Shown here: piece after piece, positions 1-6,581 of the stretch
Position numbering within the stretch: position 1 is the first letter of the stretch
How the letters are laid out: each line of letters begins with the position of its first letter
NCBI GenBank assembly: GCA_937895955.1
Contig: CALAZI010000142.1
Span: 1 to 8,854, forward strand
Source: an uncultured Alphaproteobacteria bacterium
GTDB taxonomy: Bacteria; Pseudomonadota; Alphaproteobacteria; Caulobacterales; Parvularculaceae
DNA length: 8,854 nucleotides
Direction of reading: 5' to 3'
The notes under the pieces: model-generated
The model's input: the letters and a program-made list of their open reading frames with translations, nothing else
What the model was told of the DNA's origin: nothing
The model's database searches: none
Program-made: the position numbers and the translations under genes

Positions 1-36
1 TCGCGCAAAGGATCGCGCCTAGTCTCACCCGCATGA
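1..36 (+). CDS. possible 3' end of an upstream gene (partial)
   Basis: Frame 1 is open from the window edge to a TGA at 34-36, which overlaps the ATG of the next gene as ATGA. Such 4-base overlaps are typical of translationally coupled genes in operons, and the downstream ATG has no obvious Shine-Dalgarno sequence of its own, which fits coupling. Only 11 codons are visible (ending ...LVSPA), so no product can be assigned. An open stretch this short can easily arise by chance, so this is a weak call. Confidence 0.25.
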   Translation, partial: SRKGSRLVSPA

Positions 37-659
37 CGCGCGCCAAGGTCTTTTGCATCGGCTTTCAGAAAACCGGCACGACGTCGCTTTATGCGGCGTT
101 GACGCGGCTCGGTTACAGGACAGCCGCCGTTGTCGGGCGCGACTGGAGCGCTGAACGGCTTGCGGCTGAAGGCGCACGGCTTTGCATCGAGACGATGAAG
201 GATTTCGACGCGGCGCAGGACATGCCCTGGCCGATCTTCTTTCGCGAGCTGGACGCCGCCTATCCCGGATCGAAATTCATCTTGACGGTGCGCGACGCGG
301 AAAGCTGGTTCCAGTCGATCGAAAAGCATTTCGGCGACCGCGCCGATGAAATGCAAGCCTTCATCTACGGCCGCAACGCGGCGGCGCCGACAGGAAACAA
401 GGCGCGCTATCTTGAAATCCGCGCCGCGCATGAAAAGGCGGCGCGCGCGCATTTCGCCGATCGTCCCGGCGATCTCCTGATCATGGATCTTGAAAAGGGC
501 GACGGCTGGGACACGCTTTGCAGCTTTCTCGGCCTCGCCGCTCCCGATGAGCCTTTTCCGGTCAAAAACAGATCGCAGGACCGCAAGCGCCTGGTTTATC
601 GCATCCGGCGCAAGCTCGGTCTCCTCTTTGGGCGTTATCTCGCGCCGGAGCAAATCTGA
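33..659 (+). CDS. sulfotransferase family protein (P-loop, PAPS-type)
   Basis: This 208-residue protein looks like a small cytoplasmic sulfotransferase-family enzyme. Such enzymes transfer a sulfuryl group from PAPS to an acceptor. The N-terminus carries the 5'-phosphosulfate-binding loop GFQKTGTTSL (residues 10-19), directly after a first beta strand (VFCI). A second signature, ILTVRDAESW (83-92), supplies the Arg87 and Ser91 expected to bind the 3'-phosphate. The intervening PWPIFFRELDAAYPGSKF (65-82) is typical of the Sulfotransfer_4-like group. The ATG at 33 places the P-loop about 10 residues from the N-terminus, as expected, and no signal peptide is seen. The gene is followed after 42 bp by the BKACE gene on the same strand, probably in one transcript. 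The acceptor substrate cannot be told, and many relatives have no assigned activity. Confidence 0.85.
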   Translation: MTRAKVFCIGFQKTGTTSLYAALTRLGYRTAAVVGRDWSAERLAAEGARLCIETMKDFDAAQDMPWPIFFRELDAAYPGSKFILTVRDAESWFQSIEKHFGDRADEMQAFIYGRNAAAPTGNKARYLEIRAAHEKAARAHFADRPGDLLIMDLEKGDGWDTLCSFLGLAAPDEPFPVKNRSQDRKRLVYRIRRKLGLLFGRYLAPEQI

Positions 660-701
660 GGCAATATTGACTTCGCCCGGCGCGCTGTCGAACCTGCGGC
701 G

Positions 702-1553
702 ATGACGATCCCCGCCTCGCCAGTCCTGCTTGAAGTCGCGCTCAACGGCGCCGCGCGCGCGTTCCAGCCGCGAATTCCCGTTACGATCGACGCGATCGTC
801 GATGACGCTCTCGCTTGCGCCGATCTCGGCGCCGCCGTCATTCACCTGCACGCCTATAGCGACAAAGGCGAAGCGGTGGAGGACGCGGACATCTATTCGC
901 GGATTATCGAACGCATTCGCGCGAAGACGACGGCGATCATCTATCCGACGCTGGCGCTCTCCGGCGATCTTGAGACGCGCTTTCGCCCGATCCGCGCCTT
1001 GTCCGAACGCGGCCTGCTTGAGATGGGCGTCGTCGATCCCGGCAGCGTCAACATCACGCACAAGACGCAGGCGGCGGCCGGCGTCGACGGCGTGCACTAT
1101 CCAAATCCAGACAGCCATATTCGCGAAGGCTTGCGGCTCGCCGCCGACTATGGCTGGCGGCCGGCCTTCGCAATTTACGAGCCCGGTTTCGCGCGGCTCG
1201 GCGCCGCGCTCGCGGCCGCGCAACCCGGACTGAAGACGCCCATTTATCGCGTGATGTTCTCCGACAATCTCCTGTTCGGCATGGCGCCGACGCGCCGCGG
1301 CGTCGATCTGTACGCGGCGCATCTTGAAGATGTCGCTCCCGGCGCGCCGAAAATGGCGTCGGGCCTCGACGCCGACATTTCAAAGATCGCAATCTACGCG
1401 ATTAACAAGGGCTATCATTTGCGCGTCGGGCTTGAAGATGCGCCTTTTGGAACCGACCGCTCGAATATTGAACTGGTTCAGGACGCGCTTGCGATGATTG
1501 AAAAATGCGGCCGGCGGCCGATGAGCGCCGAGGAACTGCGCGCCCTGCCCTGA
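702..1553 (+). CDS. BKACE family protein (3-keto-5-aminohexanoate cleavage enzyme-like, DUF849)
   Basis: This 283-residue protein has the layout and length of the beta-keto acid cleavage enzyme family. These zinc-dependent TIM-barrel enzymes condense a beta-keto acid with acetyl-CoA and release acetoacetate; the founding member Kce acts in lysine fermentation. Visible hallmarks are LLEVALNGA at the first strand (9-17), the metal-binding pair HLH (His48, His50) after DLGAAVI, the YPNP segment (133-136), and RVGLEDAPFG (241-250) with Glu245-Asp246, matching the family's GLED metal/catalytic segment. The usual HxHxRD pattern is HLHAYS here, so the Arg-Asp after the second His is missing. The family has many substrate classes, so the true substrate is unknown and a lysine-fermentation role should not be assumed. 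The Shine-Dalgarno sequence is weak. The sulfotransferase gene lies 42 bp upstream. Confidence 0.87.
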   Translation: MTIPASPVLLEVALNGAARAFQPRIPVTIDAIVDDALACADLGAAVIHLHAYSDKGEAVEDADIYSRIIERIRAKTTAIIYPTLALSGDLETRFRPIRALSERGLLEMGVVDPGSVNITHKTQAAAGVDGVHYPNPDSHIREGLRLAADYGWRPAFAIYEPGFARLGAALAAAQPGLKTPIYRVMFSDNLLFGMAPTRRGVDLYAAHLEDVAPGAPKMASGLDADISKIAIYAINKGYHLRVGLEDAPFGTDRSNIELVQDALAMIEKCGRRPMSAEELRALP

Positions 1554-1591
1554 CGGCCATCCGGCGAAAAAGTCAGTTTGACGGACGTTTT

Positions 1592-2857
1592 CTAGAACAG
1601 AAAATTCGCTGCTAATATCGCCGCCATGATGGCGGCGAACGCGGCGGCGACGCGGGCGCCGAGCGCCGCCCCGCCGATCGTGTGGCTCATAACGCCCTTG
1701 ACGACGATGTTCGACGACGCCGCGATCACCGCCGCGCTCGCCGCAAGCCCGGCTGAAATTGCGCCCGCGCGCGCGTCGCCCGCGGCGGCGAGCGTAATCG
1801 CATCGACATCGGCGAGACCGGAAATCAGCGCGACAACATAGAGCCCCGCCTCACCGAACCGGTCGACGCCGAAGGCGGCGGCGAGAGAAATGACGGCGAG
1901 AATGGCGCCGAACATCAGCGCGGGCTTCATTTCGAACGGGTTGCCGAGCTTTAGCTCGCCGGCCGCGCCCTCATGCTTCGCGCCGCGCCAGAAAATCAGC
2001 ACGGCGACGGCGCCGACCGCTGCGCCGGCGCCGAGCGCGGGAAGAACCGCGCCGAGGATTCCCGGCGCGATGACGGCGAACAAAATGCCGATGCGGATCA
2101 GCATGACGACATTCGCCGCGACAATGCCGGCCGCGCAGGCGTTCAACCCGCCATGCGTTTCTTCCGCCCGCCGCGCGAGCGACAGGGTTGTCGCCGTCGA
2201 CGACGCCATGCCGCCGACAAGCCCCGTCAATACGGCGCCTTTTTCCGCGCCAAGCCATTTCGTCAGCCAGTAGCCGATGAAGGAAAGGCCGGAAATGAAC
2301 ACGACCATTTTCCAGATGTCGCGCGGGTTGAGCGCCTCATAGGGGCCGTAACCCTGATCGGGCAGCAAGGGCAGGATCATCACGGAAATGACGAGAAAGC
2401 GCAGCGTCGCATGAATTTCGCGTTCATCCATGGCGCTGGCGATCGCCGTGATCTCGGCTTTAAGGCTTAGGAGAACTGTGACGCCGACCGCGCCGAGCAC
2501 GGTGACGATCGCAAGATCCTCCGCCGCCGCGAGGCCGAGCAGATAGGTCGCCATCAGCGCGATTTCCGTCGTGCCGCCGCGCCCGCCATGCGGTTCTTTC
2601 GCCGCGATCCTGTAAGCGACGATCGTCAGGGCGCCGACGAGAAGGAATGCGGCGATGGCGAGAACCGCGCCGTCGAGAAGGCCGGCAAGCGCCCCGGTGA
2701 AAGCGACCAGCGTGAAGGTGCGCGCGCCGGCGAAAGATTCGCTGCGCCCTTCGATCCGGTGCGTCCATTCACGCTCAAAGCCGATAAGGAAACCGGCGGC
2801 GCCGGCCGTCGCGAGCGCGGTCAGCGCGTTCAGGGAATCACCGTTGAGATCAGCCAT
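1592..2857 (-). CDS. MgtC/SapB-DUF4010 family integral membrane protein
   Basis: This 421-residue, very hydrophobic protein sits in the inner membrane with about ten or more predicted membrane segments. The N-terminal part is MgtC-like: GFLIGFEREW (22-31), then GARTFTLVAFTGAL (44-57). The C-terminal half matches the DUF4010 type, with LVGGMASSTATT (213-224) and LISGLADVDAITLA (344-357) as conserved segments. MgtC relatives are linked to magnesium limitation and membrane physiology, but the DUF4010 fusion type has no settled function and transport is only a guess. The ATG at 2857 is preceded by GGAG five bases upstream (CTCC at 2863-2866 on the plus strand), which supports this start. The gene lies downstream of the protease on the same strand but is separated from it by a strong terminator, so it probably has its own promoter within 2858-2938. 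It converges on the BKACE gene with a 38-bp gap. Confidence 0.88.
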   Translation of the reverse strand: MADLNGDSLNALTALATAGAAGFLIGFEREWTHRIEGRSESFAGARTFTLVAFTGALAGLLDGAVLAIAAFLLVGALTIVAYRIAAKEPHGGRGGTTEIALMATYLLGLAAAEDLAIVTVLGAVGVTVLLSLKAEITAIASAMDEREIHATLRFLVISVMILPLLPDQGYGPYEALNPRDIWKMVVFISGLSFIGYWLTKWLGAEKGAVLTGLVGGMASSTATTLSLARRAEETHGGLNACAAGIVAANVVMLIRIGILFAVIAPGILGAVLPALGAGAAVGAVAVLIFWRGAKHEGAAGELKLGNPFEMKPALMFGAILAVISLAAAFGVDRFGEAGLYVVALISGLADVDAITLAAAGDARAGAISAGLAASAAVIAASSNIVVKGVMSHTIGGAALGARVAAAFAAIMAAILAANFLF

Positions 2858-2862
2858 CGCCG

Positions 2863-2866
2863 CTCC
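2863..2866 (-). promoter_or_regulatory. ribosome binding site of the MgtC/DUF4010 gene
   Basis: GGAG on the minus strand lies five bases before the ATG at 2857. It is a good Shine-Dalgarno match and fixes the start at MADLNGDS. Confidence 0.6.
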
Positions 2867-2929
2867 AGCCGCAAACGCATGGCGGAGGTATCACGGATCG
2901 GCGCGGCGCGCGAACCCGGGATGCGGGAC

Positions 2930-2960
2930 AAAGAAAAAGCCCGGCGCCGAAGCGCCGGGC
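2930..2960 (-). terminator. rho-independent terminator of the metalloprotease gene
   Basis: On the minus strand a perfect 9-bp stem, GCCCGGCGC/GCGCCGGGC, closes on a TTCG tetraloop (stem arms 2952-2960 and 2939-2947). It is followed at once by TTTTTCTTT. This is the classic intrinsic terminator form with an extra-stable UUCG loop. It begins 24 bases past the protease stop codon, so it should end that transcript before the MgtC/DUF4010 gene. The U-tract is present only on the minus strand, which sets the direction. Confidence 0.88.
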
Positions 2961-2983
2961 CTCTTCAGTCACCCAATCGGCGA

Positions 2984-5900
2984 TCAGCCGAAATAGATGT
3001 CCGACGCCTGAAGGAGAACATTGGTCTGGACGATGAAGTCCGCAACCATGTCGCCATTGGTGTCGCCTTCGAGGTAGTTCACGCCACCCGCATTGTAGGA
3101 GCGCAATTCGCCGGCAGCGCCGCTGAACGTCGACGATCCGATCCATGCGAACATGTCGACGGCGCCGCCGTCGATCGCATCAAGACCGCTAAGGTCGACC
3201 TTGTCCCGGCCGCGGCGGAAGTCGGTGATCATGTCCGTTCCGCCGAGATCGGTGAACAAGAACCAGTCATTGCCGTTGCCGCCGGTCATCGTGTCGTTTC
3301 CGGCGCCGCCGTTGAAGAGGTCGTTGCCGTTGCCGCCGATCATCACGTCATCGCCATCGCCGCCGTAAAGGTCGTCATGACCGTTAGCGCCGATCATGGT
3401 GTCGTTGCCGGCGCCGGCGAGCATCGTGTCATTGCCGTTGCCGCCGTCGACGAGATCGTCATCGTCGCCGCCGTCAAGATCGTCATGACCGTTGCCGCCG
3501 CGCAGCGTGTCATTGCCAGCGCCGCCGGCGAGGATCTCGTTGCCGTTGCCGCCGTCAAGCGAGTCGTCGCCAGCGCCGCCGTCGAGATTGTCGTTGGCGT
3601 TGCCGCCGATGAGCGTGTCGTTGCCATCGCCGCCAAGGAGCGTGTCCTTGCCGTTGCCGCCATTGATGAGATCGTCGCCGGCGAAGCCGTCGATCGAGGC
3701 GTCATCGCCATGCGAGCCGATCAGCGTGTCGTTGAACGCGCTGCCGACGAGCGCTTCAATACTGATCAGCCTGTCGCCGGCGGCGTCGCCGGCGGATCCC
3801 GTATTGGTGCGCAGGTTCACCGCAACGCCCGCGCCGGCGTCGACATAGCTCGCCGTGTCGAAGCCCGCGCCGCCGTTCAGCGTGTCGGCGCCGGCCCGTC
3901 CGACCAGCGTGTCGTCGCCGTCGCGTCCGAGCAGGACGTTTGCCGCGTCATTGCCGAGAAGGACGTCATTGCCGTCGCCGCCGGTCGCGTTTTCGATGAC
4001 GACGCCGTTGGCGATCGTGTAACCGCCCCAGATGCCGTTAACGAAGGAAATCGCGCCGCCGCCGGTCGGCGTGTAGTCGAGCGTGGCGGCGAGGAGATCA
4101 ATGCGCGCATCGGCCATGCCGTCATAACGGATTTCGTCCGTGCCGCCCGTATCCCAGATCGTCTCGTAATAGGTGCCGGGATCGTTGATGTCGCCGAGCA
4201 GATAGACGTTGTTGCCGGTCGCGTAGGGATTGTTCACGCCGTAACGCTGCTGAAGCGCGGCGATGTCAAACGCGCCAAGCGTTCCCGACCAGCCGCTGTC
4301 GATATTGGCGAGGGTGAACGGCGTCGGACCGTCGGGATGGCGTTCCCACGCATCATTATACGACATGACCGTGTAAACGCCCTGGTTGAGATCGAACAGG
4401 CCGAGCGAGCCTTGCGCAGCCGTGACGCCGAGCATCACTTCCGAGCCGCCGCCGGTATCGTGCGGATGCGACAGGCCGTGCGCGTGTCCGAATTCATGCA
4501 GGACGACCGCATAGGCAAACCCGCCTTGCATCAGACTTTGCTGCTGATCAGCGCTCCAGCCGCCGCTGGCGACGTTGAAAACGCCGATGCCTTGCGCCGA
4601 ACCGAAAGCCGGATCCTGCGGATAGAAATAGGCGCCGTATTGCGTCGACGTCGTCGTCAGCAGGCGGAAGGTCGCCTGATTGACGTCAGTCGTGATTTCG
4701 TAATTGACGCCGAGGATTTTCTCATACTCCTCAAGCGCGTCCATCACCTGCTGGATTTCCCAGGCGTTCCAGCCGTGGGTCACCATCGGCGACACGCCGT
4801 CATCGGCCAATTCGCCGAAATTCTCGCCGGCCGGCGCGAAATATACATAGGCCGTGTTGGTCGCGTCGAAGGTGACGTTGGCGGCGTTGTCCCAAACAAG
4901 CGATTCAATGGGATCGAAATCGGCCGGATCCTGCTCAGTGATCGTGATCGAGAAGCCGCCGGTCCAGGGATCGTAGGACATCACGTCGAAATAATAGGTG
5001 CCGTCGGCGTCAGCGATAAAACTGAACCCGGAATTGACGTCGTTCGGGAAGCTGATGTCGTCGTTCAGGCCGACAAAATTGCCGTTCGAATCCCAGACAA
5101 CAAGCACGGGGTCGAGTTCGTCGATAAGCGCAGTGTAATCGGAGGCGTAATCCGCGCCGCCCGCGATCTCGATCGTGTAAATTTTGCCCGCCGTGACATT
5201 GAGGGCGTAGGTGTCGATCTCGCCGAGCGACGAAGAGAGATAGTTCGCCCCGTCGCCGTCGATGAAGCCGTATGTCGTTCCAAGTCCCACAAGTTCCGCG
5301 CCGCCGAAAGTGTCGGGGACGACGTCGCTCGGCGGCATCTGGACGAAGTCGAGCGTGTAGTCGCCTGAAAGATCGCCGAGACCCGGGAAGTTGCTGACCG
5401 CGACAAAATAATCGCCGGTCATTCCCGCCGTGTGAGACAGTAGCGACATGCGGCCGGCGCCGCCGTCATCGTCGAGCGTGATGAAATTGCCGTTCGGATC
5501 AAAAAGATAGATGACCGTGTCCTCAAGCGGGGTTCCGCCGGAACCGTACACGGAGAACGTCCAGGTTTCGCCGGCCGTCAGGGAGATCTGGTAGACGTCA
5601 AAGCTTGAGTCATCGACGATCGTCCCGCCGACGCTGAAATTCGGCGCGAAACTGATCGTGCCGAGATCTATGACCGGCGCGCCGATCGCACCGATTGTCG
5701 CGGGTGCGGCGATTGGGTTTCCGCCCTTGTAGCTCGGTCCATCCCAAAGCGGGTAGACGATGATCTCCGGATTCACCGGGCGTTGGACAAAAGTCACGGC
5801 GCCGTTCCGGTCGCCGTCATTCACCGAGACCGCGAATTGGCTGGCGCCGACATCGATTGCGCCGAGCAGATTGAGCTGCGCCCAATCCGATCCCGAATGC

Positions 5901-6019
5901 ACGCTTGCAGACTGGGCGCGAGCGCTCAGGCTGTCAGTGCTGAAGCTTGATTTGCGGTCGCCGCCGTCAATGTCGCGGCACTCAAGTGAGCCAAGGCGAA
6001 AATCGCCGAAATCTCTCAT
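2984..6019 (-). CDS. secreted M10 (serralysin-like) zinc metalloprotease with tandem PPC-like domains and RTX repeats
   Basis: This 1011-residue protein is a predicted extracellular zinc endopeptidase exported by a type I system. Residues 1-110 match nothing I recognise and lack a Sec signal, as expected for type I export. Two beta-rich PPC-like domains follow at about 115-226 and 235-362; both contain the (D/T)xYxxxxxAGxxxxxxV pattern and a DP(N/V)-type turn. The catalytic domain (about 375-650) has the zinc motif HEFGHAHGLSHP (His508, Glu509, His512, His518) and the Met-turn VMSY (551-554), whose Tyr554 is the extra serralysin ligand. Calcium-binding RTX nonapeptides fill 678-722 and 757-919. 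The tail has WFLFTDLGGTDMITDF (918-933) and FAWIGSSTFSGAAGELR (957-973) of the M10_C type and ends DIYFG. The ATG at 6019 has a GGGGG tract a few bases upstream as a modest ribosome site. It is about twice the length of classical serralysins (about 470-500 residues). No ABC exporter or outer-membrane partner gene is present in the window. Confidence 0.93.
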   Translation of the reverse strand: MRDFGDFRLGSLECRDIDGGDRKSSFSTDSLSARAQSASVHSGSDWAQLNLLGAIDVGASQFAVSVNDGDRNGAVTFVQRPVNPEIIVYPLWDGPSYKGGNPIAAPATIGAIGAPVIDLGTISFAPNFSVGGTIVDDSSFDVYQISLTAGETWTFSVYGSGGTPLEDTVIYLFDPNGNFITLDDDGGAGRMSLLSHTAGMTGDYFVAVSNFPGLGDLSGDYTLDFVQMPPSDVVPDTFGGAELVGLGTTYGFIDGDGANYLSSSLGEIDTYALNVTAGKIYTIEIAGGADYASDYTALIDELDPVLVVWDSNGNFVGLNDDISFPNDVNSGFSFIADADGTYYFDVMSYDPWTGGFSITITEQDPADFDPIESLVWDNAANVTFDATNTAYVYFAPAGENFGELADDGVSPMVTHGWNAWEIQQVMDALEEYEKILGVNYEITTDVNQATFRLLTTTSTQYGAYFYPQDPAFGSAQGIGVFNVASGGWSADQQQSLMQGGFAYAVVLHEFGHAHGLSHPHDTGGGSEVMLGVTAAQGSLGLFDLNQGVYTVMSYNDAWERHPDGPTPFTLANIDSGWSGTLGAFDIAALQQRYGVNNPYATGNNVYLLGDINDPGTYYETIWDTGGTDEIRYDGMADARIDLLAATLDYTPTGGGAISFVNGIWGGYTIANGVVIENATGGDGNDVLLGNDAANVLLGRDGDDTLVGRAGADTLNGGAGFDTASYVDAGAGVAVNLRTNTGSAGDAAGDRLISIEALVGSAFNDTLIGSHGDDASIDGFAGDDLINGGNGKDTLLGGDGNDTLIGGNANDNLDGGAGDDSLDGGNGNEILAGGAGNDTLRGGNGHDDLDGGDDDDLVDGGNGNDTMLAGAGNDTMIGANGHDDLYGGDGDDVMIGGNGNDLFNGGAGNDTMTGGNGNDWFLFTDLGGTDMITDFRRGRDKVDLSGLDAIDGGAVDMFAWIGSSTFSGAAGELRSYNAGGVNYLEGDTNGDMVADFIVQTNVLLQASDIYFG
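3263..3694 (-). repeat. main RTX nonapeptide array (16 consecutive repeats)
   Basis: Residues 776-919 of the metalloprotease are 16 back-to-back nonapeptides of the form (L/I)xGGxGxDx, such as LLGGDGNDT, LAGGAGNDT and MIGGNGNDL. At the DNA level this is a 27-bp imperfect tandem repeat. These segments bind calcium and fold into a parallel beta-roll outside the cell, which drives folding after type I export. Some units are degenerate, for example LDGGDDDDL (848-856) and MLAGAGNDT (866-874). Two further weak units (757-774) lie just before the block. Confidence 0.93.
3854..3988 (-). repeat. first RTX nonapeptide block (5 repeats)
   Basis: Residues 678-722 of the metalloprotease contain five nonapeptides (ATGGDGNDV, LLGNDAANV, LLGRDGDDT, LVGRAGADT, LNGGAGFDT) directly after the catalytic domain. 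This is where classical serralysins begin their beta-roll. A non-repeat segment of about 34 residues (723-756) separates this block from the later repeats, so the protein probably has two beta-roll modules. Confidence 0.88.
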
Positions 6020-6115
6020 TGCAGACCCCCAGGGTTTTTACTTTGGAGAGTGGGTTTACGAAACCGCGATGCGACCATAAATTGAACGCCGCATCAACTG
6101 GAAAAAAAATATACA
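6020..6115. promoter_or_regulatory. divergent intergenic region between protease and lipoprotein genes
   Basis: These 96 bp separate the start codons of two genes reading away from each other and must carry both promoters unless one gene is leaderless. The region is clearly more A/T-rich than its surroundings, including an A8 run at 6102-6109 just before the plus-strand ATG. TTGAAC at 6082-6087 and TATACA at 6110-6115 resemble sigma-70 elements, but their 22-bp spacing is too long for a confident call. No clean operator palindrome was seen. Confidence 0.4.
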
Positions 6116-6520
6116 ATGCGTTTTATCTATAGCGCCGCAACGCGCCTTTCTGTCTGCGCTTTCGCTCTCGCAGCATGCGCGAGTGAAAGCTCAGGCGACG
6201 CTCAACTATCTGGGATGGAGAATGCGGATGCCGACACGCAAATTAGGGCGATTCCCGTTGCAAATGAGCAGGCCGTGACGCCGAACGACGATCAGGACGG
6301 AAAGGAAGCGGGAATCGCAAATCTCCCTTACGCGCGCGGCAAAACATTCAAAACGCTCGATGAATATCTCGCGCATTTGGAGAAAAATGGAACGATCGAC
6401 CTGCCTTATTGGCGTGAGATCAGCCCGGGCGTCTATGAATGGACGGTGCGGATGCCCGAAGCGGAACGCAAGACTGCAACGCGCGAGGAGTTGCTGGCGC
6501 TCTATGGTTTCGAACGCTGA
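6116..6520 (+). CDS. small predicted lipoprotein of unknown function
   Basis: This 134-residue protein begins with a basic, hydrophobic leader ending in the lipobox LAAC (18-21), so Cys21 is a likely lipidation site. Ala at +2 argues against inner-membrane retention and for the outer membrane. A low-complexity acidic linker (about 22-70) follows. The C-terminal part (about 74-134) looks folded and has the most family-like appearance: FKTLDEYLAHLEKNGTIDL, PYWREISPGVYEW, then a helix with EELLALYGFER. I do not recognise a named family. The ATG at 6116 is chosen because it puts the lipobox at the right distance, but its ribosome site is weak (an A-rich stretch with TGGA). The gene is less G/C-rich than its neighbours. 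It reads away from the metalloprotease, and a link to it is unproven. It has no cysteine after position 21. Confidence 0.75.
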   Translation: MRFIYSAATRLSVCAFALAACASESSGDAQLSGMENADADTQIRAIPVANEQAVTPNDDQDGKEAGIANLPYARGKTFKTLDEYLAHLEKNGTIDLPYWREISPGVYEWTVRMPEAERKTATREELLALYGFER

Positions 6521-6525
6521 CCCCC

Positions 6526-6563
6526 AAAAAATGAAGGGGCTGCGGGGATTTTCCCACACAGCC
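6526..6563 (-). terminator. possible terminator of the acyltransferase gene
   Basis: On the minus strand GGCTG...GGGA-AAA-TCCC...CAGCC (6538-6563) forms a hairpin of about 11 pairs with one G-T wobble and one bulged base. A run of six T lies a few bases beyond it (A-run at 6526-6531 on the plus strand). It sits just past the acyltransferase stop in the 61-bp convergent gap. The T-run is six bases away from the stem, so it is a weaker terminator than the one at 2930-2960. Confidence 0.5.
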
Positions 6564-6581
6564 TGAAAATGCGGGCTCCGC

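Noticed and set aside
1588..1604. TTTTCT/AGAAAA inverted repeat in the convergent gap after the BKACE gene
   Set aside because: The stem is only six mostly A/T pairs and overlaps the stop codon of the MgtC-like gene. It is too weak to call a terminator.
2588..5368. A 926-codon open frame on the plus strand opposite the metalloprotease and the end of the MgtC-like gene
   Set aside because: It is a shadow frame. It crosses two well-supported minus-strand genes and the terminator between them. Its repetitive Val/Ala pattern is the complement of the 27-bp RTX repeats, and it shows no domain of its own.
6116..6520. The lipoprotein as a classical serralysin inhibitor (Inh/AprI type)
   Set aside because: Size and position are suggestive, but the mature part has no cysteine pair and none of the beta-barrel sequence pattern of that family.
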